Source of the DNA: an uncultured Clostridium sp.
Lineage (GTDB): Bacteria > Bacillota > Clostridia > Clostridiales > Clostridiaceae
Assembly: GCA_903789665.1 (NCBI GenBank)
Contig: CAIFEX010000026.1
Location: forward strand, 1-44,820
DNA length: 44,820 bases
Reading direction: 5' to 3'
Below are positions 18,858 through 26,166 of the stretch, piece by piece. Under the pieces are notes generated by a model, which was not told the DNA's origin, did not search any database, and saw nothing but the letters and a program-made list of their open reading frames with translations. Made by a program: the position numbers and the translations under genes. Position 1 is the stretch's first letter. The number at the start of each line of letters is the position of its first letter.

Positions 18858-20180
18858 ATGGAACATAAAATTAAAAATTTAGTTGTGTGTTCAACATTAA
18901 ATCAAATAACCAATTTTATCATAATAGATATGTATAAACCTGAAAATATATTCAATATAACTTTTGATGATAATGCTGTAGAAAGATTTAATTTCAATAT
19001 TAAACCTCGTAAATGGGATGAATATTTAAAAAAAGAGTGTGAAAATTTTAAATGCTCATGGAGCGATGTAAAACTCTCCATTGAATATATACATAATTTA
19101 GGGAAGCTAAAAAATAAATTGGAAATGCAGATAGTGAGAAAAGCTTGCGGAGAAATATATTGGCATGTTACAGGAGGACAGAGAACCATAGCTCTGGCGG
19201 TAAGTAAATTAATCGGAGATAAAGAAACTAAGCGTGAGAAAGACAAATTGATATATGTAGAGGGAAATACTGAAGAATTAATTGTCAATAACTGTGACGG
19301 TGAAATTATTCCAAATGGGAATTTGAATTATAGAAAAAAAGATCTTACATTTGAACAGGCATTGAATCTAACGGGCTTTGACACAAAAAATCTTGAAAGT
19401 ACTATTGAATTTAAAAAGAAAGGTAATAAAATTCATGAAAATGATGTGAACTTTATAAAAGAACATAAATTTTATCAAAAATTATATAATTTTATTGTAG
19501 AAGACGAAAGTAAAAATAAAGGACATGAAATAATAAAATTTGAATCTGAAAATAGGAAATATGAAGGATCATTCAGAAACTTGCTTTTATATTCAAATAA
19601 AATTGAAAAAAGCACAAGCAGATATGAGTGTGTGGAAGAATTATTTAAGCAGTTTATGGAAAAACATAAAGATATAAAAGAAATCAAATATGATATATTG
19701 AGTTCTAAGGAAATCGAGGGATCTTATCCTGCAGGGTATGTATTTGAAAAGCTGGCGGCACACAGAATATATAATATTGTAAAAGATAACCCCAAGGTAA
19801 TAGAAATGGTGAGAAGTCTTAAAACTTATTTTAATAAGAAAAATAAAGATGATAATAGTAGACATAATATTATTGATGAATTGGATGTTGTTTTATTGAC
19901 AGATACCGGTAAGATAATAAATTTTGAGTGTAAATCAAGTGGCATGAAAAGTGACAATGCTAAGAGCAATAAGTATACTACTTATAGACTAGCTGGTGTA
20001 TTTGGAATGCCTGTGTTGCTATCACCACTTTTGGAATATGAAATAAAGGATAATGAAAATTCAGATGATGATTTGAAGAGTCAAAAGAAAGCTGTTAGAG
20101 CTGCAAAGGCAGCGGAGCTGGAAGTTATGGGCCTGGATAAGCTAAATGAAGAAAATTTTGAAAAATTATTTAATATTTAA
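18858..20180 (+). CDS. CARF-PD-(D/E)XK nuclease, Card1/Can2-like
   Basis: A 440-residue protein predicted to bind cyclic oligoadenylate made by Cas10 and to cut nucleic acid in response. The N-terminal half is Rossmann-like with the ligand motif TGGQRTIALAV (from residue 105), equivalent to TGGTK in CARF domains of the DUF1887 type. The C-terminal half shows a PD-(D/E)XK active site: Glu297 in VFEKLAAHR, Asp343 in DELDVV, and Glu357/Lys359 in NFECKS. This two-domain order matches Card1/Can2, which cleave single-stranded RNA and DNA. It starts at ATG 18858, the base after the cmr3 stop, and lies inside the operon between cmr3 and cmr4, so it is co-expressed with the effector. The family assignment is by motif, and its specificity is inferred. 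Confidence 0.8.
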   Translation: MEHKIKNLVVCSTLNQITNFIIIDMYKPENIFNITFDDNAVERFNFNIKPRKWDEYLKKECENFKCSWSDVKLSIEYIHNLGKLKNKLEMQIVRKACGEIYWHVTGGQRTIALAVSKLIGDKETKREKDKLIYVEGNTEELIVNNCDGEIIPNGNLNYRKKDLTFEQALNLTGFDTKNLESTIEFKKKGNKIHENDVNFIKEHKFYQKLYNFIVEDESKNKGHEIIKFESENRKYEGSFRNLLLYSNKIEKSTSRYECVEELFKQFMEKHKDIKEIKYDILSSKEIEGSYPAGYVFEKLAAHRIYNIVKDNPKVIEMVRSLKTYFNKKNKDDNSRHNIIDELDVVLLTDTGKIINFECKSSGMKSDNAKSNKYTTYRLAGVFGMPVLLSPLLEYEIKDNENSDDDLKSQKKAVRAAKAAELEVMGLDKLNEENFEKLFNI

Positions 20181-20205
20181 TGTATAGATGTCAGGAGGGT
20201 TAAAA

Positions 20206-21102
20206 ATGTATAGAGATAAGAAAATGGTATATATAAAGGCAATTACACCAATTCATGCTGGAGCCGGAGATGGACTTGGAAATGTGGACATGCCTATACA
20301 GCGGGAAAAACATTCCAATATACCTGAGATAGAAGCATCAAGCTTAAAGGGATCAATAAAACATAGTTTATACAGTAAATTTAAGGAAGATGAAGATGAA
20401 ATACCCGAAGAATTAAAAAAAGAATTATATACGGTATTTGGACCGGAAGATGGAAATGACAACTATTCCAGTTCAATAGGCTTTACAGATGCAAAATTGC
20501 TGTTTTTCCCTGTTAGATCAGCTGAAGACATATTTAAATTAGTAACCTGCCCTTATATTTTAAAAAGGTGGATAGAAGAGTTGAAAATGATAAGTAAAAA
20601 GGTTGATGGAAATCTCGATATAAATGTAAATTCTGGCGAATATATTGATTGTAAAGAAAATGACAGCAAGGATGATAATGAAAAAATAATTTTGGAAGAG
20701 TATGTATTTGACAGGTTTAGTGGTGTAGATGAAAATTTAAAGGGTATAATTTCGTCTATCGAAGGGCTGGATATCGAAAAGGTAGTGATATTGAACAATT
20801 CTGATTTTATCGATTTGGTTACTATGTATACAGAGATAATTACTAGAAATAAAATAAGCGTTAAAACTGGAGCTGCTGAAAAGACTGGACTTTTTACAGA
20901 AGAATATTTACCAGCTGAAACTATAATGTATTTTATGGTTTTGAGTGCACCTTCTTTTAATGAAAATAATAAGAAGACTCCAAAAGATATAATAGATTAT
21001 TTTAATACTAATGTAGATAAAGTATTTCAAGTTGGCGGAGATGCCACCATAGGGAAAGGTTTTGTAGAAAAATTGGAGAAAACAGGTGATGAAAATGCCT
21101 AA
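20206..21102 (+). CDS. cmr4: Type III-B RAMP protein Cmr4
   Basis: A 298-residue Cas7-type backbone subunit that cuts target RNA at 6-nt intervals. It has HAGAGDGLGNVDMPIQRE, in which Asp28 is the likely catalytic aspartate, then SSLKGSIKHSL, the RAMP LKGxxR-type segment. The C-terminal FQVGGDATIGKGFV is the glycine-rich loop. The frame opens at 20188, but I chose ATG 20206 because AGGAGGG (20193-20199) lies six bases before it. The stop overlaps the start of cmr5, indicating translational coupling. Confidence 0.92.
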   Translation: MYRDKKMVYIKAITPIHAGAGDGLGNVDMPIQREKHSNIPEIEASSLKGSIKHSLYSKFKEDEDEIPEELKKELYTVFGPEDGNDNYSSSIGFTDAKLLFFPVRSAEDIFKLVTCPYILKRWIEELKMISKKVDGNLDINVNSGEYIDCKENDSKDDNEKIILEEYVFDRFSGVDENLKGIISSIEGLDIEKVVILNNSDFIDLVTMYTEIITRNKISVKTGAAEKTGLFTEEYLPAETIMYFMVLSAPSFNENNKKTPKDIIDYFNTNVDKVFQVGGDATIGKGFVEKLEKTGDENA

Positions 21103-21547
21103 TCTGAAAAATGTAAACCTTGATGTAGCAAATTTTGCTATGGAATGTGTAAAAAAAGTTAAAGGTACTTTTAATGATAAGAATAAAAAGCAATATAAAA
21201 CCTTAGTGAGAAAAATGTCTGCATTGATTCAGAAAAATGGTTTTATAGGTACATTAGTTTTTAATTTATCTAAAGTTAAAGATGATTATCATAGAGAAGT
21301 TTTAAAGAATATAGTAGATTGGAATATATCGAATTACAAAATAAATGATATAAAGAATTTTAAAAATGATTATGAAAAATTACAAAAAGAAATAGATGAT
21401 GAAAATGATTTGAATAGATTCACAAAATATATAGAATGGGCTACATCTTTAAATCAGGGAGAATACAGGTTTGTAACTAAAGAAATGATGAACTTGTTTG
21501 GTTGGATTAAAAGATTTGCGGATGGAATGATTGAAGGGGAAGAATAA
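21089..21547 (+). CDS. cmr5: Type III-B small subunit Cmr5 (Cas11)
   Basis: A small all-helical subunit of about 152 residues that lines the target-RNA groove of the Cmr complex. The N-terminal helix (NVNLDVANFAMECVKKV), a central LVRKMSALIQKNGFIGTLVF segment and the WATSLNQGEYRFVTKEMMNLFGW-type region agree with Cmr5. Possible starts are GTG 21086, ATG 21089 and ATG 21095; the last has AGGTGA at good spacing. All overlap the end of cmr4. Confidence 0.87.
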   Translation: MKMPNLKNVNLDVANFAMECVKKVKGTFNDKNKKQYKTLVRKMSALIQKNGFIGTLVFNLSKVKDDYHREVLKNIVDWNISNYKINDIKNFKNDYEKLQKEIDDENDLNRFTKYIEWATSLNQGEYRFVTKEMMNLFGWIKRFADGMIEGEE

Positions 21548-21548
21548 A

Positions 21549-22910
21549 ATGGAGGTTAAAATAATAGATGATATAAAAAAGAATAAAATAATCTTAAAAA
21601 AAGATTTTAATACTGACGTTAATTATGTGGAAAAACCTAATAACGATTTGGAATATAGGAAAAATGATGTTGTTTTTGTGGAAAGGTCAGATGATGGAAA
21701 ATTACATATAGTAGATTATTTATATAAGTATAATATTCCACAAAATGGAAATACATTTAACAAATCACTTTCGGTGAACAAATTTACAAATATTTTTAAT
21801 CTAGGTAAAGGGTATAATATGAATGAAAATGAAAATGAGAAAGTTATATTGAGAGATATAGAAGAAAGTAATAAAAAAATAAGTGATACTTTATATAAAA
21901 GATATTATTTTGTCAGTCTCAAGGTCAAGCTGAAAGATAAGTTAATAATTGGATTAGGAAATCAATCTGTATTTGAAACGGGTATTACACTGCATCATAC
22001 TTATGGAATACCTTATATTCCTGGACAGGCTGTTAAGGGGGCTTTGAGAAATTATGTAATACGGGAATATTTTAATTCGTTAGAAAAAGATGCTATGGCA
22101 AACAAGCAATTTTTACTAATATTTGGTGGCAAAGATGAAGATGATAGTGATCTTAATACTTGCGGGAGAGTTATTTTTATGGATTCTTTTCCATGCAGTT
22201 GTAGTAATTTTAAATTAGAAAAGGATGTTATGACACCGCATTATGGTAATTATTATAAAGATGATAGTGGAAATAGCTTGCCTAATGATTCGGATACCCC
22301 CAACCCCATACCATTTTTGGTAGTAGAGAAAAATGGGAATGAGGATTTGAAATTTGAAATTAATATAGGAATAGATGAAAGTATTTTAAATAAGCCATGG
22401 GATGAAAATAACAAAATTACCATAAAAGAATTTCTCATAGATAATCTTGTTGATGCACTAGATTTTTATGGATTGGGTGCTAAGACTTCAGTTGGATATG
22501 GGTATTTTGATATAGATAAAAATGAAGCTCAGCAGCAAGATAAAAAAGCAGAATCAAATAGGAAAAAGAAATTAGAGAAAGAGAAAAATCTAAAGAGAAA
22601 ATTACAAGCAGAAGAAAAATTTAAAAAGGCGATGGAAGGTAAAAGTGATCTTGAGAAGCAAGTATATAGATTTAAGTTAATGAAAGATGATAATAAAAAG
22701 AATGATGCAATAATGGGATTTTTTAGTAACAAAATTGATGATTTAGAAAATCCGGATAAAATAGTGCTTTCTATGTTTGTTATGAATTATTTAAAAGAAA
22801 AAAATGAATGGAAATATAAAATATCTAAAAAGGGCAAACCTAATAAAAAGGCAGAAAGGGTCAGAAAAATATGTGAAATTTTATCAATAAATTTACCTTG
22901 CAAAAAGTAA
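21549..22910 (+). CDS. cmr6: Type III-B RAMP protein Cmr6 with C-terminal helical extension
   Basis: A Cas7-like subunit that caps the effector backbone next to Cmr1. The core motif is GLGNQSVFETG, then HTYGIPYIPGQAVKGALR, and GLGAKTSVGYGYF near residue 320. The last ~125 residues, after the G-loop, are an unusual Lys/Glu/Gln-rich coiled coil and helical domain. At 453 residues it is longer than typical Cmr6 (about 250-350). ATG 21549 follows AAGGGGAAG, one base after the cmr5 stop. The operon ends here with no clear terminator. Confidence 0.88.
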   Translation: MEVKIIDDIKKNKIILKKDFNTDVNYVEKPNNDLEYRKNDVVFVERSDDGKLHIVDYLYKYNIPQNGNTFNKSLSVNKFTNIFNLGKGYNMNENENEKVILRDIEESNKKISDTLYKRYYFVSLKVKLKDKLIIGLGNQSVFETGITLHHTYGIPYIPGQAVKGALRNYVIREYFNSLEKDAMANKQFLLIFGGKDEDDSDLNTCGRVIFMDSFPCSCSNFKLEKDVMTPHYGNYYKDDSGNSLPNDSDTPNPIPFLVVEKNGNEDLKFEINIGIDESILNKPWDENNKITIKEFLIDNLVDALDFYGLGAKTSVGYGYFDIDKNEAQQQDKKAESNRKKKLEKEKNLKRKLQAEEKFKKAMEGKSDLEKQVYRFKLMKDDNKKNDAIMGFFSNKIDDLENPDKIVLSMFVMNYLKEKNEWKYKISKKGKPNKKAERVRKICEILSINLPCKK

Positions 22911-23020
22911 ATGAAATTTTATTTTTTACCTTACCAATTAATAAAAACAGAATAAACTGTTAATTTATAAGATTTTGCTGCTATTTTATAGCAACTTGAA
23001 TTTTATTATTTAATGTTAAT

Positions 23021-23090
23021 GCTTTGTCGCCGACTTTCAATAGAATAAAAATTACCTTGGGTTGGTGATTTTTACTGTAGTTATTATTAT
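23021..23090 (+). repeat. Relic of an array-2/3-type CRISPR leader
   Basis: The segment from TTTGTCGCCGACT to TTACTGTAGTTA aligns with the start of the array 2 and 3 leaders (GTCGACCC, AATA-AAAAATT, a G run, GGTCGAC, ATTTTTAT, AGTTA). The inverted repeat is mutated and the rest of the leader and any array are gone. It sits just after the Cmr operon. Confidence 0.65.
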
Positions 23091-23628
23091 ATTGTATATG
23101 TTAAAAGATTGTAAGTTTAAATATAACTATATGATACGTATAAAAACCTGTGTATACAATGTAAATTGTCATATTATCTGAAGTATAAAATATTAAAAAA
23201 ATATCTATATACTTTGGGGGAAATTCATACCGGCAGTAGTTGGATTGGACACCTTAGAGATGTAATGGTAGAATTCAATTAGAGGCTTTATTAGGAATTC
23301 GGTTGTTACCAGTAAGTGTTTTTATTTAAATTTCAGTAAACAGTTTTACTGAATATTTTCCAGATTGTCTTAAAATATAGATTTCATATGCTCAAATATG
23401 TAACTTTTACCGGTCGTATTGAAAAGTTCACGTCTTTATATATTATAAATTGAATTATTTTCTAAATTTTATATTTGAAACAATGTACTATTTGATTCGA
23501 CTTCTAAATAATCTTTTTAATACGGATATTTTTACAAAATATAGGAAAACCATTTTAAATTTTAGCATTTAATATATTTTTTCGAGTGGATCAGTAGGTA
23601 AAGGCTATTTAAGTCTTTTATTTATGAT
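23091..23628. other. Non-coding AT-rich DNA
   Basis: No frame of useful length and no repeat or hairpin that I can support between the two leader relics. Confidence 0.5.
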
Positions 23629-23832
23629 GTTTTATACCAATTTTTTATATTAATTTCATGAAATTAAAATCAGCTGGAAATTTTCAAGAAAATTCTTTAT
23701 TTATGCTGTCTTAAGTCCTATAATAAGAATAAAGAATGGCTGATTTACATTAGTTGAACCTTAACATGAGATGTATTTTGTGTTTATATTAGTACCAATT
23801 GTATTGTCAGAAAACTAATGAAGAATTGGAAC
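23629..23832 (+). repeat. Collapsed relic of array 1: leader, one repeat, trailer
   Basis: 23629-23752 aligns with the array-1 leader, including the terminator right arm, AATCAGCTGGAAA and TTTACATTA. At 23753-23778 lies one repeat, identical to the array-1 family over 25 of its first 26 bases; the difference (CCTTAAC) is the form usual in clostridia. The last four bases are lost. The following TATTGTCAGAAAACTAATG (23812-23830) matches the sequence just downstream of array 1 (TATTATCAGAAAACTAAT near 10184). Leader, repeat and trailer are thus all present with the spacers deleted. Confidence 0.75.
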
Positions 23833-23927
23833 TAGAGTAGTATGTAAAAGAAAAAATAAATATACTGGAAATTTAAAAAATATTTTAATATATATTTGTT
23901 TAGTTAAAATGAATAAGGGGATAATTT

Positions 23928-24356
23928 ATGATTAATAATATAGATTTGCCTAAAGTGAAGCAAAGAATAATGTTTATGCAGGATAATCTTGAAAAATTAA
24001 ATAAATTACGAAGAATTGATAAAGATGTATTTGTAAAAGATTTTAGAAATGTAGATAGTGCCAAATATTTATTACAGGTGACAATTGAGGCAATGCTCGA
24101 TATAAGTAATCATATAATAGCTAGAAACAGGTGGGGAAGTCCGAAAACCAATAAGGAAAGCTTTGAGATACTTGCAGAGCGGGGTATTATTGAAAAAAGA
24201 TATATAAATACCTATTTTACTATGGCAAAATTTAGAAATAGAATTGTTCATATGTATTTTGACATTAACAATGGGATGATCTATGAGATAATTCAAAATA
24301 ATTTAAGGGATCTTGAAGCTTTTATTAAAACGATAGTTAAAAATATCAGCCTTTAA
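23928..24356 (+). CDS. hepT: HepT-type toxin (HEPN RNase)
   Basis: A 142-residue helical protein of the HepT/DUF86 family. The R-x4-H-x-Y active-site motif is RNRIVHMY near residue 105. HEPN toxins of this type act as RNases unless inactivated by the partner nucleotidyltransferase, which transfers AMP to the motif tyrosine in characterised HepT-MntA pairs. ATG 23928 is preceded by AAGGGG. The partner gene follows after a gap of about 40 bases. It lies between the two CRISPR-Cas operons, directly after the CRISPR relic. Confidence 0.87.
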   Translation: MINNIDLPKVKQRIMFMQDNLEKLNKLRRIDKDVFVKDFRNVDSAKYLLQVTIEAMLDISNHIIARNRWGSPKTNKESFEILAERGIIEKRYINTYFTMAKFRNRIVHMYFDINNGMIYEIIQNNLRDLEAFIKTIVKNISL

Positions 24357-24396
24357 TTGAATTCAAAAAAATATATTGAAAATTGGTGGTGATAAT

Positions 24397-24795
24397 TTGC
24401 TGAATATAGAAAATAAAATAGAAGATTTAAAAAGATATTTTAGTAAGCAGCCTAATATTTTGGGGGTGTGGATAGTAGGGTCTTATGGAACTAAATATCA
24501 AAGAGAAGATAGTGACATTGACTTTGCTATACTTTTTGATAGAGATACAGATGATTTAGAAGAGATGAAATTTGCCTGTGATATTACAGAGATACTCAAT
24601 ATAGAAAATATCGACACTATAAATTTGAGAAAAGCACCAATCACTCTTCAATTTAAGGCTATAAAAGATGGCAGAAACTTATACGAGGCAGATTATATTA
24701 AAATATGTGATTATATAGAATATGTAATAGATAATTATGGAGACAGGAAATATTATTTGGATAAATTTGAGAGAGATTATTTTGCAGCTCTTTAA
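24397..24795 (+). CDS. mntA: MntA-type nucleotidyltransferase antitoxin
   Basis: A 132-residue minimal nucleotidyltransferase with the GS-x10-D-x-D catalytic signature (GSYGTKYQREDSDID). It is predicted to AMPylate HepT and neutralise it. The frame opens at 24376, but TTG 24397 has the ribosome site GGTGGTGA at correct spacing. The gene order toxin then antitoxin is the usual one for this pair. The motif residues are intact, so the system may be active. Confidence 0.87.
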   Translation: MLNIENKIEDLKRYFSKQPNILGVWIVGSYGTKYQREDSDIDFAILFDRDTDDLEEMKFACDITEILNIENIDTINLRKAPITLQFKAIKDGRNLYEADYIKICDYIEYVIDNYGDRKYYLDKFERDYFAAL

Positions 24796-25023
24796 AGAAG
24801 TAAAATGAGTTTAAAAATTTATTGAAGATATGGGTTATACTGATAGAAAATTTACCAGAAGGCCACTGAATAAAGAAATCATAGTTTTAATGACATAATT
24901 AAGTAAAGTGAAATACTGTGGATGAAAAACCCGGTAATTTTATAGAGCTGGGGAGTGAGCTGAAAATTGTGGGGTATGCTTCAAAAGGTGATTTTAAAAG
25001 GAATGATCTTGCAGTGTAGAATT
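24796..25023. other. Decayed coding sequence, including a 33-codon frame
   Basis: 24918-25019 is an open frame of 33 codons starting GTG (VDEKPGNFIELGSELKIVGY) without a recognisable family or ribosome site. It looks like a leftover of a larger gene. The rest shows no gene. Confidence 0.35.
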
Positions 25024-25060
25024 AAAAGCACTTACTAAGTAAAAATAGGTGGGTGCTTTT
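25024..25060 (+). terminator. Possible terminator hairpin
   Basis: AAAAGCAC (25024-25031) and GTGCTTTT (25053-25060) are perfect inverted arms with a 21-base loop. The arm ends in TTTT, but no longer T run follows. Confidence 0.4.
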
Positions 25061-25124
25061 ACTATACTTAAGTTTAAATAGTGAGATATTATATAGTCTG
25101 GCCAGCATGAGGAAAATTATATAG

Positions 25125-25222
25125 GTGTAAGGTGTACTGCTGGGAAAACTCTTGATAAAATTGCCGATAAAGTTCTTAAAGAAAATATTGAAGCTTTTAA
25201 AGGGGGCAGAAATATTTTTTAG
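25125..25222 (+). pseudogene. C-terminal gene fragment, possibly 2-hydroxyacid dehydrogenase
   Basis: A short frame ending at 25222 reads TAGKTLDKIADKVLKENIEAF and then KGGRNIF. The pattern of an alcohol-like end helix followed by ENIEAF and a Gly-Arg tail recalls the C-terminus of D-2-hydroxyacid dehydrogenases, but the segment is too short to be sure. There is no start or ribosome site. Confidence 0.25.
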
Positions 25223-25420
25223 TTTCTAAATAATATAAATAAAATATAAAAAAGTAAAATTAAGAAAGTATTGAATTTATATAAAATTAGTGTTAAAATA
25301 AAAATGTAAAATGAAATATTTTTATAGTATTATAAAAAAATTAAGGTATATAAATGTAGAATGTATATATTTCGGGTTATTTGTGAGAAATATTTTTTTA
25401 AAAAGAAGTTATAACTGTTA

Positions 25421-25437
25421 CCGTGAGTTTAAAATGT
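25421..25437 (+). promoter_or_regulatory. Predicted Cascade target of the crRNA-like RNA
   Basis: CCGTGAGTTTAAAATGT matches the first 17 bases of the spacer at 26101-26117 with a single difference at position 6. The three bases 5' of it are TTA (possible PAM). Complementarity stops after 17 bases, as expected for a site that is bound but not cut. A full-length footprint would reach about 25457 and cover the -35 of the next promoter. Confidence 0.6.
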
Positions 25438-25448
25438 AAGAGAATAAT

Positions 25449-25479
25449 TTAACATAAATAAAATATAGAATGTTATACA
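25449..25479 (+). promoter_or_regulatory. Candidate extended -10 promoter of small membrane protein gene
   Basis: An extended -10 TGT-TATACA (25471-25479) with a distant -35-like TTAACA (25449-25454) at 19-base spacing. Start of transcription would be near 25486. The predicted Cascade target lies directly upstream. Confidence 0.4.
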
Positions 25480-25498
25480 ATAAAATAAGTGGACAGAA

Positions 25499-25519
25499 AT
25501 TACCATATATTATGGTAAT
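25499..25519 (+). promoter_or_regulatory. Perfect palindrome in the leader of the small gene
   Basis: Arms ATTACCATA (25499-25507) and TATGGTAAT (25511-25519) flank three bases. It lies just downstream of the inferred transcription start and may be an operator or a 5' mRNA stem-loop. A 26-codon frame (25522-25602) and a four-codon frame with its own ribosome site (25596-25610) lie between it and the small gene. Confidence 0.55.
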
Positions 25520-25626
25520 AAATGGCTAAGGGGGTAAAGCATCATAACTGTAAACCACTTTCCAAATTTTATATCTTCTTCAATAAGGGATTACTATGGT
25601 GATTTTGTAGTAGAGGAAGTGACATA

Positions 25627-25797
25627 TTGAGTGATAAATTAATGAATTTACTAATAATGGTATATCTCACATTGACATGTATTAGTGCTATGGTGATTAT
25701 AGGGACATATTTTAAGGACAAATTAAAATTTAAAATGAAGGATTTAATTAAAGATGAAATGTCAATTATGATAAAAAAGGAAGATTCAGAAAAATAA
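25627..25797 (+). CDS. 56-residue single-pass membrane protein, candidate CreT-like toxin
   Basis: The TTG at 25627 is preceded by a good ribosome site AGAGGAAGT (25612-25620). The product has a short polar N-terminus, one membrane segment at about residues 7-28 (NLLIMVYLTLTCISAMVIIG), then a lysine-rich cytoplasmic tail ending KKEDSEK. Size, layout and monocistronic structure resemble type I toxins and other small membrane toxins, but I recognise no family. A perfect hairpin follows the stop directly. The upstream region contains a near-perfect match to the spacer of the degenerate mini-CRISPR at 26071-26146, which suggests repression by a crRNA-guided complex. That it is toxic is inference; it could equally be a harmless small protein, or the toxic agent could be the RNA or an upstream mini-frame. 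Confidence 0.6.
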   Translation: MSDKLMNLLIMVYLTLTCISAMVIIGTYFKDKLKFKMKDLIKDEMSIMIKKEDSEK

Positions 25798-25823
25798 AAT
25801 GTACTCCTTTGCAAGTACATTTT
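25796..25823 (+). terminator. Hairpin terminator with 10-bp perfect stem
   Basis: AAAATGTACT (25796-25805) pairs with AGTACATTTT (25814-25823) around an 8-base loop. It begins inside the stop codon of the small membrane protein and ends in TTTT, so it closes a transcript of roughly 340 nt. It may work in both directions. Confidence 0.7.
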
Positions 25824-26021
25824 AAATAATTAGAAAGAACAATTTTTAAAAAACCATAGTAATTCCTTTTTATATTTATATTATATCATATATTGTAAAA
25901 AAATATTTAATTATAGTTAAAAAATATAATTAAGAACTTGTTATAACATTACTTAATGTAAAATTGGATGTTTAGTAAGCCGGTTAATATAGTATGGTAG
26001 ACACTAAAATACAAAAAAATA
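25824..26021. other. AT-rich non-coding spacer
   Basis: No gene seen. This interval, directly before the mini-CRISPR and cas8b, is where cas6 usually lies in clostridial I-B operons; nothing resembling it remains. Confidence 0.5.
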
Positions 26022-26050
26022 TTGTATTTATATAAACCTAATGCTAATAT
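26022..26050 (+). promoter_or_regulatory. Candidate promoter of the degenerate mini-CRISPR
   Basis: TTGTAT (26022-26027), a 17-base spacer and an extended -10 TGC-TAATAT (26042-26050). Transcription would start near 26057, fourteen bases before the first degenerate repeat. Confidence 0.45.
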
Positions 26051-26056
26051 TGACAT

Positions 26057-26146
26057 ATAAAGTGAAAACATTTTTAGAATACCTAAAAAGGAATTGAAAC
26101 CCGTGTGTTTAAAATGTTTATATTTTTAGAATACCTATTGAGGAAT
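26057..26146 (+). ncRNA. CreA-like crRNA: degenerate repeat, 22-nt spacer, degenerate repeat
   Basis: The first repeat (26071-26100) matches the array-2 repeat at 27 of 30 positions. It keeps the CCT/AGG mini-stem and the full 3' handle ATTGAAAC, differing at position 1 and at two loop bases. The spacer is 26101-26122, only 22 nt instead of 34-39. The second repeat (26123-26146) matches 22 of its first 24 positions but has lost the ATTGAAAC end. Cas6-type cleavage would yield an RNA with a normal handle and a short guide. The first 17 guide bases match 25421-25437 except at position 6. This is the layout of CreA antitoxin RNAs in CreTA modules, which use Cascade to repress a toxin promoter. 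Function is inferred. Confidence 0.6.
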
Positions 26147-26166
26147 GATTATCTTATGTGTATAAT
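26138..26166 (+). promoter_or_regulatory. Candidate promoter of the type I-B cas operon
   Basis: A -35-like TTGAGG (26138-26143), a 17-base spacer and a perfect -10 TATAAT (26161-26166). The -35 lies inside the second degenerate repeat and exists because position 16 changed from A to T. Confidence 0.5.
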
